From NCBI RefSeq assembly GCF_017654505.1, contig NC_054549.1:26162147-26226146 (forward strand): DNA of 64,000 nt. The letters are read 5' to 3'. Below, in pieces: positions 13,507 to 34,675 of the stretch (its first letter is position 1; the number at the start of each line of letters is the position of its first letter). Both the position numbers and the translations under genes were made by a program. This DNA is from Polyodon spathula. Lineage: Eukaryota > Chordata > Actinopteri > Acipenseriformes > Polyodontidae. The notes under the pieces are model-generated. The model did not search any database, had not been told where the DNA came from, and was given only the letters and a program-made list of their open reading frames with translations.

Positions 13507-16227
13507 GGTGGCCAGAGCCACTGTTAATATTAGAACTCTCATTAAACAAATGGTATGGTGCTGCAGGACTCAACATGAACCAAATACACGGAGCTTGGAA
13601 AACAAAAATGAAAAACATATTTTTACAAGTATGTTAAAAAAAAATAGATACAGGAAACCACAAAAGAAAAGCTTCAATTTGTCATTAAGATTGAAAGTTT
13701 CTTATAATATGCTGTTCCAATGCACCAGTTTAAACACACCTAACAGCTCAGCAGTGCTGTATTTCTATCGCTTGATAAATTAAACCTAAAATGCTGAGTT
13801 TTGTTTAGTCAACTTTTTTTTTTTTAAACTTTTTCATTATCGATAGAACAGCCCCTTTTAATTCCACATTTCACAACAGAAGCAATGAAAAGACAAGGTC
13901 ATGTAAATACAGCTGTGACTTAATTGAGTAGCTCAAAAAGGTTGCAAATGGCCACTTCTCTGCATGTTTCTTTCATAACATAATAAAAGCAGTGTTAAAC
14001 GTACCTTTCTGTGCTTCTTCAAAGTGGTCGTTCTCTGCCAGCCACTGTGCATATGGTACATACACATCGTCTTTGAACTGGGGGTGCTTCTCTAAAATTT
14101 CAAAGGCCTGGCCAAAACCAGAGAGCACAATGATTAGGGAATTCTGGGAACCCTATCTACGTAAGCAACATGGATTTCCCCTGCAAACGGGTTTATCCTG
14201 AAGAACATTCATAGTGTGCTAAAAAACGTTCAAAAAATGTATTAATACTATGAGAAACAAAAAAAGTTCAGTGACAAATGTTTCAACTAGAAGTCTCTCC
14301 TTGTTTTCATTATTGGGTATTTTTTTTTATCCTAAAATCATGCTAATGATCTATTTTCACATTGGTTACAGATGTTACAGATTAACTGATTGTTTTGTCC
14401 CAATTCTTTGCTTGATTGGGCTAGGCTTACCTTGACTGCTTACATTAACATAACTTTTAGTTGCAAACATTATATGGTACAAGTGCATTGCAAATTATCT
14501 GATAAGACTGCAGTGGCTTTAGACTTTTTGTAGACTTCTATTCAAAAGGTTTGGCATTGAATTTCTTGGGTTCCAAAACAGTTTCATGATATTAAGGTAC
14601 AGTTTCATCCAGAACTTCAAAATCAGAATCCAAACTATTAGAAACTAGACAAACGTTTCAGCCAGTTTGTCAGTGCATTAACTGAGGCACCCTGTTCCTA
14701 AGATGTAGCCTTCAATAGCCCTACCAATCTTAAAACCAAAGTTCTGACTATTAGTCTCCAAGATTCTAATCAACTTTGCTGTTGAATACCAAGTTTTATC
14801 ATAATCGGATAAGTTTAAGGACATATCTAAAAAACAACAAAGTAGTAATTTAAAAGAAAAGGAATGTCCTGGATTACAGGCAGGTTTTATGAGGTCTTTA
14901 TCCTAGGTAATTGTTTTGGGTCTTATTGCATTATGACAGATTGAACACCAAGGTGAGTTGCAAAAGGAACTGTGATTGTCCTAAGAGAGAGCAGGGATTC
15001 TTACCTCATCCCAGTGATTTGTTTCCACATGCAGGAGGACTAGAGATTTAAGGTATCCCATCTTCATGTAAGTCTCTGCAGCATACCCATGGTGCTGCAG
15101 TTTCTTGAAGAAAAATGCACACTTTGACAAGGGTTCCCGCTCTGCCTTGTCCAGTTTCCGAGCTTGATCAATTAACCTACAATGAAAACAGGAATGATCT
15201 CTTTTCATCCGACGGCAAAAGAAGATTCAACTGACTATGTTTGGATGAGACAGCTGAGATTAATGATTAAAACCATCTCAGACACAGAGTATCTGTTTGT
15301 TAAAAATGACTGAAATGCAATCCTTGTTATCCATATCTGAAAACAAATCCCCCTTTCCCATGACTAAATTGGCTATGTATCAAAATCTCTAACTAGAAAA
15401 CAGTGGGAATAGTCAGGCTGAGATGCATTTTCATGCCAGCTGGCACAGACTGGATTTATGTATCCACTGGTGCAGCTGTGCAGTTAAAAAAAAGACTTAC
15501 GTTTATTTTACAAAAAGCCTAAAATGATTGAAGTCTTATTAAATGATCTGTTTTTGCAGAGCACTTGTACCACGAAGTGTGTTTACATTGATGTAAGCAA
15601 TAAAGGAAAAAACAACCCAATCATGTAATGTATCAGAATGCAACAATGCGTAATTAATGTGTGAACAGATTACAAAAGAAAAACCTTTGAGACTCACAAG
15701 CATTGACACAGTATTTCTGTAACTGTACAGCTAAACCATCATTAGCAGAAAGGATAAAAACACCACAAACAACCTGAAATATTGAACATTAGTGGAGGGC
15801 CCTTGCAAACTAAAATAGTGCTGACTATAGATTTGCTACCCATGTGTTATGAAAAAAGTAAAATGTCCTACTTTCAATCAATGCCAAATCTTTGTGCATT
15901 GCACAGCAATTCTCAAATTATCTTTGTTAATGTCAAAATTCGCCCTTTAAATATAATAACATATATTCGTTTTAGCAGCTACAGTATTATTAAAATCCGC
16001 TGGCACCCCCCTAAAGTGCCCTGAATTTTGTGAATGGTGTGTCTCATAGTTCTGTTAGTGTTTCTCAATCCAGACCCAAACAGAACAGAAACTTGTGCCA
16101 AACTGCATGCTGCTTTTGTGATGTGGAATGTTGAGAAACTCATTTCAACTGTGACTGGAGTCAGACACGAGATGCTGGCGAGTTAGTCAACTGCACACTC
16201 TAGACACACTAAAAAACAAAGAGGCAG

Positions 16228-16370
16228 CACAGAACATAACAACATTTACGAACCAGATGAGGCCATTCGGCCCATCTACGCTCATCCAGTTCTTAGTAGA
16301 TTGATTTCAGAACTTTGTCAAGTTGGGTCTTAAAGGATCCAAGTGATTTCAACACACCAGGAGATGGATA
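16228..16370 (+). repeat. Interspersed repeat (gaggccattcggcccat family), copy 1
   Basis: The string gatgaggccattcggcccat, followed by a segment with ttagtagattgat...ctttgtcaagttgggtct, is a familiar fish interspersed repeat. A second, more diverged copy is at 30255-30430. Confidence 0.6.
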
Positions 16371-17009
16371 TACTCAGTGCCAGGAGTTAAAAGGTTAACT
16401 CCGTCTTTAACTTACATATCCACCCAGCCATTATCCCCGATGATTTCTATGGCCTTCATGTGCTCCCCAGCTGAAAGGTACATCTCTGCTGCTGCTTTGG
16501 GCTCGTTCATGTTCTGAGCCCAGTCCGCTTGTTTGGTAATCAGCATCTTGGTGTCCTTGGGGTCTCCAGAGCCGAGGAAATCCTGAGAATGTTAGACACA
16601 AACGTCTCTTTATTAGTGCTTCGGCTAAGGAATAACGCATGAAGTTATGTTGCTAAATATGAACAAGGCAACAGTGTAAACAAGTCACTGGATAAAATAG
16701 CTGGATATGCTTTATGTGGTTCAAACAAACACTAAAGCAGCATTTGCCATGCTTCTTGATGCAGTGATGGTGACCCCTGACCTTATGGGCAATAACTAAA
16801 GCAAACTAAGCCGAACCACTGAATCAATACTGCAAGCACAATTATGAGTAGTCAAGGGCTGGATGTAGAGAAACAGAAACATATTACTTTTCCATAATCT
16901 AGATGAAGGGATGCATGCCAAAGGGAATACTGGATGTGTATTCCTGAATTAATTGAGCAGCATGTGGTACAGTAATTGCTGATTTCACAGGCTGGTAGGA
17001 TTATAAATG

Positions 17010-17076
<67 letters not shown>

Positions 17077-17078
17077 TA
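17010..17078. repeat. (TTA)n microsatellite
   Basis: About 22 TTA/ATT units in an IFT122 intron. Confidence 0.97.
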
Positions 17079-18817
17079 AATGCAGATGTGTTTCTGTGCA
17101 ATTTTTTAAAAAGGCTATGATGTTTGGACCCTCATGCACTGATCCATACATACATCTGTCTTCCAGACTGCATTTGGCTATAATCTGCTAAACTTCTGAT
17201 TTCATACAAATATTGTAACCTTTTAGGTACAATTTTAATGAGATTATAAGAACCCCTTGTATGTGCCAGCACTGCTTTTACACCAATAAAGTCATGATCA
17301 ACCTCTTCCCAAAGAAAGGAATATAATCTTGAATCAAAAGTTAACAAATACATGTAATCTAAATATATTTCAATCCAGACTGAATCTCACTATAAGGAAT
17401 TCCCCTTACCAATAAAATGAGTCATCTTGGCATACCCAAGCATGCGCAGATCTGTGTACAAGTTGAGAGCTTGAGGGTCATTGCAGGTCTTCTTGTAGAG
17501 TTTCGCTGCCTTGTGAAATTTCCCCTGGTAGGCAGACACATCTGCCAGGAACAGCTCATTGTTGGTCTCTCCACGCTTCTTCCTCTCCTGAGGAATAAAA
17601 AGAAAAGGCAAAAGAAGGAAATAATCACAATCTGTGGTTTGTTTCAAACAGCCCAATCCAAGTTCACTCTGAACCAACTATACAGGAGGATGGATCGGTT
17701 CATTTGCTTTTCACATATGACTGAAAGAAAAAATGTTTAGAAAGCTGTGGTTCATTTGCATTCAGTCATATGTAAAGATAGTTAACTAATTAGGTTGGCT
17801 TCCCCTTAATTGTCAAGTGTGTATGGTTTCATTTGTAAAAAACAAAAATACAGGGAAGTTTTCACTGCATCTCCTGAGCAGGATTAAGAACCTGGCAGTG
17901 AGTCAGTGACATTCAACACTGAGTCCATTTCTACAACTAGGCTCATGTGGACAAGACTTCAAAGAAGGAAACTAAAGATCTGATCCTGATTCAGTATACC
18001 AGGGCCCTGTTTACTGCTGTCAAAAAGATTAGGAGGCACACACATACTACAATACTGTAGTAATTACAGTTCTAGTTTAGTAATAATCCAGTAAATGCTC
18101 ATATCTGCCCAACCAAGGTTGCCAGAGTGCCCATGAAAAATATTTTCTCATTAAAAAAAAAATCCTAAATGTTACCTAATAATGATTTTGAGATGTGCAT
18201 GGCACATTTATAGATTAATGAGACATAATCAATCAAATATGACTTAAGTATGCATGCTTGCACATACTGTTTTATACATGTTATTGTATGTATGCATGCA
18301 TGTATGGGACAGAAATACAATGAATAGCTCTATGAGCAAAATCATTTGCAAGGGTGCATTGGTGTGATATGTCATGGTAGGCAAACACCCTTGTTTGTTC
18401 TTAAACCTTCACCTCAATACTGTTTATAAGCTCCAGGTAGAGTAGATCGTGAATTCGGATAAATGCCTGTTAAAAAAAAAAAAAAAAAAAAAAATTTAAA
18501 AGGATGTGGAAAAGCAGTCAGTTGGCTGACAGATTTGTATTAAAAATGCATTAAGAAATTTTAATTCACAAACTTGCAATACAAAATTGGTGGCTCAGCA
18601 GCAGATATTGAAAGTGTCACAGAACCCTCTGCAGTGTTTACAAGAAGCACATTGCTTTACCTTTGCTGTATCCTGGGTTGTCTCGATCACAGCAATTGTG
18701 TAACATATTCCCGATAGTTTTGTTGTTTGTTTATTTACACATCATAGATAAATAAACAAGATAATTTACTTTTTTTAACTTTAAATCAAGGAACATTCAC
18801 CAGGTGAAAGGGATTTT

Positions 18818-19040
18818 TTCTTAGAAACATTGCAATGTATCCAGTTCATGCTCCCTCCTACAACGAGTGAAATGGGTGGCATATAGGCGGAACAAAAAAC
18901 CAGAATTGTTGCAGGGGGAGCGTGATCAGATACACTGAGATCCTTGGAAGAATGCATTTTTGTCTTGGCGAACACACCAAAGTAAATGTTAAAAAATGCA
19001 CTGCCCAGTTGATTTATGACCCATGACCTGCGATTAAAAA
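18818..19040 (+). repeat. Dispersed repeat family A, copy 2
   Basis: It shares aaacattgca, atccagttcatgct, aatgtaaatgtt-like strings and tttatgacccatgacctg with the copies at 6590 and 45905. Confidence 0.5.
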
Positions 19041-19084
19041 TTTCAGCAATATATTTAAAAATATAACGCTGTGATAAGGACAAC

Positions 19085-19230
19085 GCGGGACACAGCAAAG
19101 GTAACGTAAATTACTTAATTGGACCAATGATTAACCAATTATTGGTCTAATTAGGTATTTAGGGCACAGTTGGAACAAAAACCAGAAGGGACACTGGCCC
19201 TCCAGGAACATGGGTTACCCCACCCCTGCT
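19085..19230 (+). repeat. Interspersed repeat ending in a ccctccaggaac segment
   Basis: A segment with ttaattggaccaatgatt, an inverted attggtctaattag, then aacaaaaaccagaaggg and ggccctccaggaac resembles a widespread vertebrate interspersed repeat. No coding potential. Confidence 0.45.
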
Positions 19231-20987
19231 GTAAACCTTGCAGGGTGTTCTGTATGACTTCAATAGCTGAATCTCACACCCTTTTCTAAGATACATTTTA
19301 GAATAGAAAATGACCAACTACTGTATTAGCGTGTAGAATATTAGATTCACTAGCCATGACCTTAAATTAGGTTAAAATATTTAACAGTAGTCAATGTATG
19401 ACTCCTACACCTGCCAAGTCCCTCGTTATATCAACCAAAAGTAGGTAAACAGGGTAGGTGTTGCATCACATGTAACTCTCATTGCTGTGAAGTGAAATTT
19501 CAAAGTTGAGTTTTGCACACTTCAGTTTAACAATACAAATCATGGTTATTGCATGCCATCTGGTGGTGGACTATGGTAACACCTTCCTGTACAATACATG
19601 ATGCTAAAAATCTAGCTGGAATCTTGAATGGAGGTGTAGAAGTCTATGGACAGGCTGATGAAACGGCAGTGTTTCAGGGTTACATTCTTTGCAGTTTCAA
19701 AATCCAGTCCTTCCAGGGCCTCCATTGCCAGTTCTCTCCAGTCACTGTCAGTCACTCCTAGACATGCTATCTGATATGCTTCTTTATACATTTTCCTCTC
19801 CAGGTACTGGTACATGGGAGCAGACTGGTGGCGAGGGAAAGACATTTTGGTATGACGTGATTTAACTTTTTATTGTGTTCATATTAGATGTATACTGTTC
19901 TATGGATCTCTACTGTTGGTTATTATTATTTGCAAAGTATCACATAAATCTATCTGTCAGATAAAATAAGTGATCAAATGTTACATGACTATATTATATA
20001 TAATTATCATAATGATAATGTCAATAACAATGAGCTTCTAATACTTTTATAATCCTTTTATAAGTTAAAACCATGCCCCATTCCAATGCTGCACCAATTT
20101 CCAAAAGCATTTAATACTAGGGTTTCTTGAATAACACACAACACCTATATCCACCTAACGAACACTTAAAAAAGATAATAATGATCTGTCTGAACAGCAT
20201 ATTTAAATAATTGAAATAAGCAAAGGAAAACTCAAAATATTAGTCCACTAAGTGTCCCTATTAGCATGACCAAGCCTATAGTCAGGCATCTTAAGCAATG
20301 TAATGCATTCTGTCCTTAGGATGTTTATTTTGGATATTCAGTCCTGTTTGTTTTCTGCATGAGAACTAACATTTGTGTTAATTACCTGGGGAACCTCTAC
20401 TGCTGACATTGCATAGACATGCAAGCAGAAGATCTTGGAGCCATTGTACCCCACCACAAAGCCCTGGAGTTTCTGCTGGTGAACTGGAAAGTTACTGGTT
20501 TTGATGTTGAGGTATCTGTTGCCTGAGAAACACAGCATGTCCTCACACTGGGTATTCCACGCCACGCTGGTCGCATTCGGTTCCTGTGGGAAAAGCAAGT
20601 GAAACAACTACAAAAGCTTCCTCATTATATACATTATATATTAGATATTTTTTTCCAACCAAGTCCTAAATTACTTGAGAATATGTTAAAGCAGTCGTAG
20701 CTAACAAAATAACTTCATCAATCAGACTTTTTTTTTTTTCCCCCAGCATATACAAACACGTATTTTAATTTTAAAACACATCTGTTACTACACTCCTAGG
20801 TCATGTGACCCTTAGTAGTGTCTTCAAGGTAAAAAACTATATTGTGAATAGTGAGAAATTAATGAAATGATTTTGCCAGCTACAAATCACTTTCAATTCA
20901 ACGCGGACTCTGACATGGTCACCATCCTTTCTATGCCTGTACTGTACAACTTGTGCAATTGTGTTAATGGGCGTTTTCCCTACATAC

Positions 20988-23883
<2,896 letters not shown>

Positions 23884-24840
23884 TTTGAATGAGTAAAGTA
23901 TATTAATAACGATCTGTTTCGCTCCTCTCCTGCTGCCTCGATTTGATGATACAGTATTTACATACCACAGTCTAAAACCGCAGGGATCATGCGCAGCAGG
24001 CTCTTCGGTTAGTGTCATGCGCAATTGGGGGAACTACTTGTGTAGCGTCAAACTGTAGTGAGCATGCGTAATAGCAGTGTTTGCAGTGGACCAAGACTGA
24101 AGTTACCGATGATGTCCTACCTATTGTAAGAAATAGTTCGGGAAAGTACCGAATCCTGGTTTGTTTCTCGAAACGGTTAATGACGGTGCACAATGGCTGC
24201 AAAGTAGCCTAGCCAGGTGAGAAATTAGAAATGATTGCTAAACAGACAACAAACAATGCACACAACCCTTATTTGAAAAAAACAAACAAACTGTACAGTA
24301 CTTGGTAAAATATAGAGGCACATGTTAGTTGGCTGAAATTATTACATTTTAGATAATCAAAATCTTTATTGTAACGACCTACTTAGAAATAGCGAATGGA
24401 TTGTGGAGCACAAAAACTTCTGTCCAGCAGCTAGGGCAGACACCAATGTCATTAGCAGTGCAGTTATTTGTGACTTTGCTTAAGGAAGAGATTACGATAT
24501 GTACGATAGTAAAATACATGTACATTTACAATTTTTTACGTTATTAACATTTTCTTCATTTGCATATAAACACCAGCCCCCCCTATGCTTGTTTAAAACA
24601 AAAACGACAGATGTGATTTAATAGAGTTATATAGTTTGTGTGTACAAATGCTGTGGAATTATTTGCAGATGTAGTGGTTTAATGTACAGGTGTGTTCCTA
24701 GTAATGTACCGGCTGGAAACTCGGAGATCAAAATGATTAGGGACCTATGCCAAGTTGCTAATGCGGGAGATAGGGTTTTGCCCGACTCTACTAGCCATTG
24801 TGTTTTGTATGTATTGTTCCATTCCAGCACAGAGAAAAGA
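23884..24840. promoter_or_regulatory. Head-to-head promoter region of IFT122 and MBD4
   Basis: The two start codons face away from each other about 960 bp apart, the same divergent arrangement as in mammals. The interval contains three sites with the catgcgc core or close to it: catgcgcag at 23988-23996, catgcgca at 24016-24023 and agcatgcgta at 24061-24070. These resemble NRF1 sites, a common element of TATA-less housekeeping promoters. A probable acceptor (ttccattccag, ending near 24829) precedes the MBD4 start, so a non-coding first exon is likely. Start sites are not determined. Confidence 0.6.
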
Positions 24841-31063
<6,223 letters not shown>

Positions 31064-31089
31064 TTATGAAAAAACTATTTGTTATTGTG

Positions 31090-31205
<116 letters not shown>

Positions 31206-31226
31206 TATAAATATATAGAAGTTATC

Positions 31227-31232
31227 AATAAA
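31227..31232 (+). terminator. Probable MBD4 polyadenylation signal
   Basis: AATAAA about 165 bases after the MBD4 stop, with another aataaac near 31244. It is the first canonical signal beyond the microsatellite, so the UTR would contain the (TG)n(TA)n tract. Confidence 0.5.
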
Positions 31233-32326
31233 TCATATGTTATAATAAACTTCTGATTTTATTGATGTTTTGTATGTTTTTATAAATCAGGATTATATTC
31301 TACATTTGCAAAGAAACATGACAATTTTATGTCTGAGGTGTGTGTGTGTGTGTATATATATATTTTTTTTATTTTTTTTTACATAAATTGATAATAAAAA
31401 AATTGGTGTTTTAGATGTATCAAGATAATAAATCAAGGTGTAGTGGTTTAATTTAATTAGCACTCTTAATTATACATTTCTCCCAGACCATATAGAATTG
31501 AACAATAAACCACACAACACCGGTATGTCTTTTATGAATTTTATCAAAAAGTTAGCAAAGTAATACTTTACAAAAGTAGAAAAGAAAATTAGTATCAATT
31601 GCATGAATCGGTACATTAAATTCAGCAATGGATAATATTCAGGTAATATTTCAGCTTCAGTGTAAATATCAATTACATGTAAAATCAAATATTCATATGC
31701 GTCTTTTCTATAGTGATGTTAATATTCTTAAAACAATAAGCAAATACAGTAAATGTGAGTCAGTAAGGTACCAAATATATCCAGTGAATTTTAATTAGCA
31801 AGATATTACAAAATTGTAATTCATTCTTTATCAATCTGTTGTTAAAAGATATTGCTTTTAATTAGGCTCCATGGCACATTAATTTAACACCTGTTCACTG
31901 CTCTTTTGTTTTGTCTGTCGTGCTGTCCAAACATACAGTGGCCCCTGTCTCTGACTTTGAGACCGCTTTACAAACCTGTACTCATATCAGTTGCTTCCAA
32001 TAACAAAACAGGAAACCAGTTACATGAGAATTTGGGAGTCACTTTAGGGCCTCATGTTATCTACTTTGTTATGGAGACCAGGCCAGTCTAGTAATTAATC
32101 GTCTCCTTGATTACGATGCCAGTTTACTCCCTTTTCATCTTCATGTTACAATGTGTAGGTGCTGTGCAATTATACACAAGTTTAACCTTTTAATCACTCG
32201 CTATGTTGTCAATGGACATTTGTTTAACCAAACTGTACTGTGTCTCGATCGTCATTGCAGGATAACGGTGTGTAATATCAATTAAATTGCATGGCAGAGA
32301 CATTCCACTTCGAAAGTAACCTAATA

Positions 32327-33612
32327 CAGTGGCTCTCAAAAGTATTCACCCCCTTTGGACTTTTCCACATTTTATTGTATTACAACATGGAATCAAAATG
32401 GATTTAATTAGGACTTTATGGGAGAGTGGCAAAAAGAAAGCCATTGTTGAAAAAAACTTGCATCAAATCTCGGCTAGAGTTTGCCAGAAGGCATGTGACA
32501 CTCTGAGACCAAGTGGAAGAAGATTCTATGGTCTGATGAGACCAAAATAGAGCTTTTTGATCTCAACGCTAAGTGCTATGTTTGGCACAAGCCTAACACC
32601 GCACATCATGCTGAGAACACCATCCCTAAAATGAAGAATGGTGGTGGCAGCATCATGCTATGGGGATGCTTCTCTGCATCAGGGCCTGGAAAGCTCGTGA
32701 AACTAGAGGGCAAAATGGATGCAGCAAAGTACAGAGAAATCCTGGAGGAAAACCTGTTGAAGTCTACAAGAGACTTGGGAGAAGATTGCCAAAAGTTTGC
32801 CAGAAATCACCTGGATGATCCTCAAGAGTTCAGGAACAATGTTCTATGGACAGATGAGTCAAAATTTGAACTAATTTTGGCCAACATGGGCCCCGTTATG
32901 TCTAGCGTAAACCAAACGCTGCATTCCACAATAAGACCCTCATACCAACGGTCAAGCACGGGGATTTGGGGATGCTATGCTGCATCAGGACCTGGATGAC
33001 TTGAAATCATTGAAGGAACCATGAATTCTGCTCTGAATCAGAGAATTCCACAGGAGAATGTCAGGCCATCCATCCTTGATCTAAAGCTGAAGCGCAGCTG
33101 GGTCATGCAGCAAGACAATGATCCGAAACACACAAGCAAGTCTACATCAGAATGGTTGAAGAACAAGAAATTCAAAGTTTTGGAATGGCCTAGTCAAAGT
33201 CCGGACCTAAACCCCATTGAGATGTTGTAGCAGGACTTGAAACGAGCAGTTTATGCTCAAATCCACAAATGTTGAAGTTGAAGCAGTTCTGCATGAAGGA
33301 GTGGGCCAAAATTCCTCCACTGCGCTGTGAGAGACTGATCAATAGCTACAGGAAGCGTTTGGTTGCAGTTATTGCTGCTAAAGGTGGCGTAACCAATTAT
33401 TGAGTTTAAGGGGGCGATTACTTGTTCACCCGGGTGGCATAACTTTCTTTAATAAATAAATAAAATAAGTATCAAAATGTTGTGTTATTTGTTCACTCAG
33501 GGTCCTTTTGATCTAATATTAGATTTTGGTTGAAAATCTGGTAATATTCAGTATCAAAAATATGCAAAAATGCAGAAAATCAGACGGGGGCAAATACTTT
33601 TTCACGGTACTG
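32327..33612 (+). mobile_element. Chimeric, inactive Tc1-type transposon
   Basis: It begins cagtggctctcaaaagtatt after TA and ends ggcaaatactttttcacgg...actg before TA. Up to about 32790 the remains match one Tc1 transposase (KKAIVEKNLHQISARVCQKA, GGGSIMLWGCFSASGPGKLV). From about 32790 a second, different transposase starts again upstream of the same region (VLWTDESKFELI, then [30 protein letters not shown] and [14 protein letters not shown]). Stops and frameshifts interrupt both. The right end matches the family at 47150-47760, the left end does not, so the element joins two families. Confidence 0.8.
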
Positions 33613-33957
33613 TATATAGATTACACTCTTAACCTGGGATAATCAGATAATACACTTTAATAGGACTGTAAGCCGCTGTTCTTGGCTGGGGGGCACCATG
33701 GCAAGGGCACCCAAGGTTACAACTGAACATGACATACTCTTGGGTTTGTTTGCTGAAGTTTACCAGGTGAAATCAGATGACTGGCTGGATATCTCAAGCT
33801 CATACGTGGGTGACACAGGTGAGCTGGCATTTCGAATTGGGCATTCTAGTTGAAGTGAAAATGTGGGGCAGCAACCACATTCAGTATTAGTAGTTTCTTG
33901 TTATATCTTGTACTTTAATTATGAATGAATTTAGAATGTTTTATGCTCTGCAAAATT

Positions 33958-33999
<42 letters not shown>
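33958..33999. repeat. (TAA)n microsatellite
   Basis: About 14 TAA units upstream of TMEM43. Confidence 0.95.
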
Positions 34000-34000
<1 letters not shown>

Positions 34001-34354
34001 AAGCGCACAGCATTCTGTTCTGGTAAATTCCATGATAATTGCACGTAGAATTCTTTGTCTTTATTTATTTATTTATTTGTAATACTTCATAAATCTACTT
34101 ATTATATGAGCGACACAAGTTTCTTAACCACAATCAAAGTAAAGTGTGTGACAATTTAAATGTATAAGCTAGATCATTTAAATGCATTTACACTCTTAAA
34201 TTGGGTGTAATTGTAATAGAACTAAATTACTAAAACCATCAAAAGTTCAAAAGGAACACAACCAAAACTGAAAAATGATTTCGAATAATGTCTTTTTAGA
34301 TTTACAGTGTAATAAATTAGATCATTATCCCCAAAGCACAGGAAACTCTGCTGT

Positions 34355-34675
34355 GAGAAGACTACACTTACCCAGAACTCTCTGCTTTGTCAGGAGGCGT
34401 CCTATCAGTGGACAAGTAATACGTTACGCATGCGCGGAAATGGTACGCGAGCAAACTCGAAGAGCAAGCAAGTATTTTCCGGGCTTTAAATAGTTTTTTG
34501 GAAGAGCAGTTGGAGTTGGTGAAGCTTGTTGGCTGTTGCCCACAGTTATTTGAATGCAATACTGTGCATTACATTTAATTTTGTTCGGACATTTACATTT
34601 TATTTCCATATATGTAAAGTATTTATACACACTAGGATCGAGACTGGGTGGTGAAACCTCGAACTTGTAAACACA
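34355..34675 (+). promoter_or_regulatory. TMEM43 promoter and 5' UTR region
   Basis: actacacttacccagaactc at 34361-34380 resembles the ZNF143/SBF motif (actacaattcccagaatgc type). gcatgcgcgg from 34429 is an NRF1-type site. Both are usual in TATA-less housekeeping promoters, and both lie 240-315 bp before the TMEM43 ATG. Function is inferred from the motifs only. Confidence 0.55.

Larger units (their letters stand above)
4228..20583 (-). other. ift122: IFT122 C-terminal exon block (helical region and Cys motifs)
   Basis: Fifteen exons follow the gap. The first begins [21 protein letters not shown]. Later ones carry [86 protein letters not shown] and the zinc-type CYRC...CINC pair. The last two carry [20 protein letters not shown], then CPSC and CCPYC, and the frame ends in TAA at 4228. 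The order is collinear with IFT122. The reading frame into 9634-9799 is uncertain: with the most natural donor at 11086 an apparent 2-nt insertion shifts the frame, while an alternative acceptor a few bases upstream would keep it open. Confidence 0.85.
31264..34675. other. MBD4-TMEM43 intergenic region
   Basis: No exon is recognised. The stretch holds the chimeric Tc1 element at 32327-33612, a (TAA)n tract at 33958-33999 and the TMEM43 promoter from about 34350. Confidence 0.6.

Noticed and set aside
16852..17191. Poly-Asn and poly-Leu frames
   Set aside because: Translations of the (TTA)n microsatellite.
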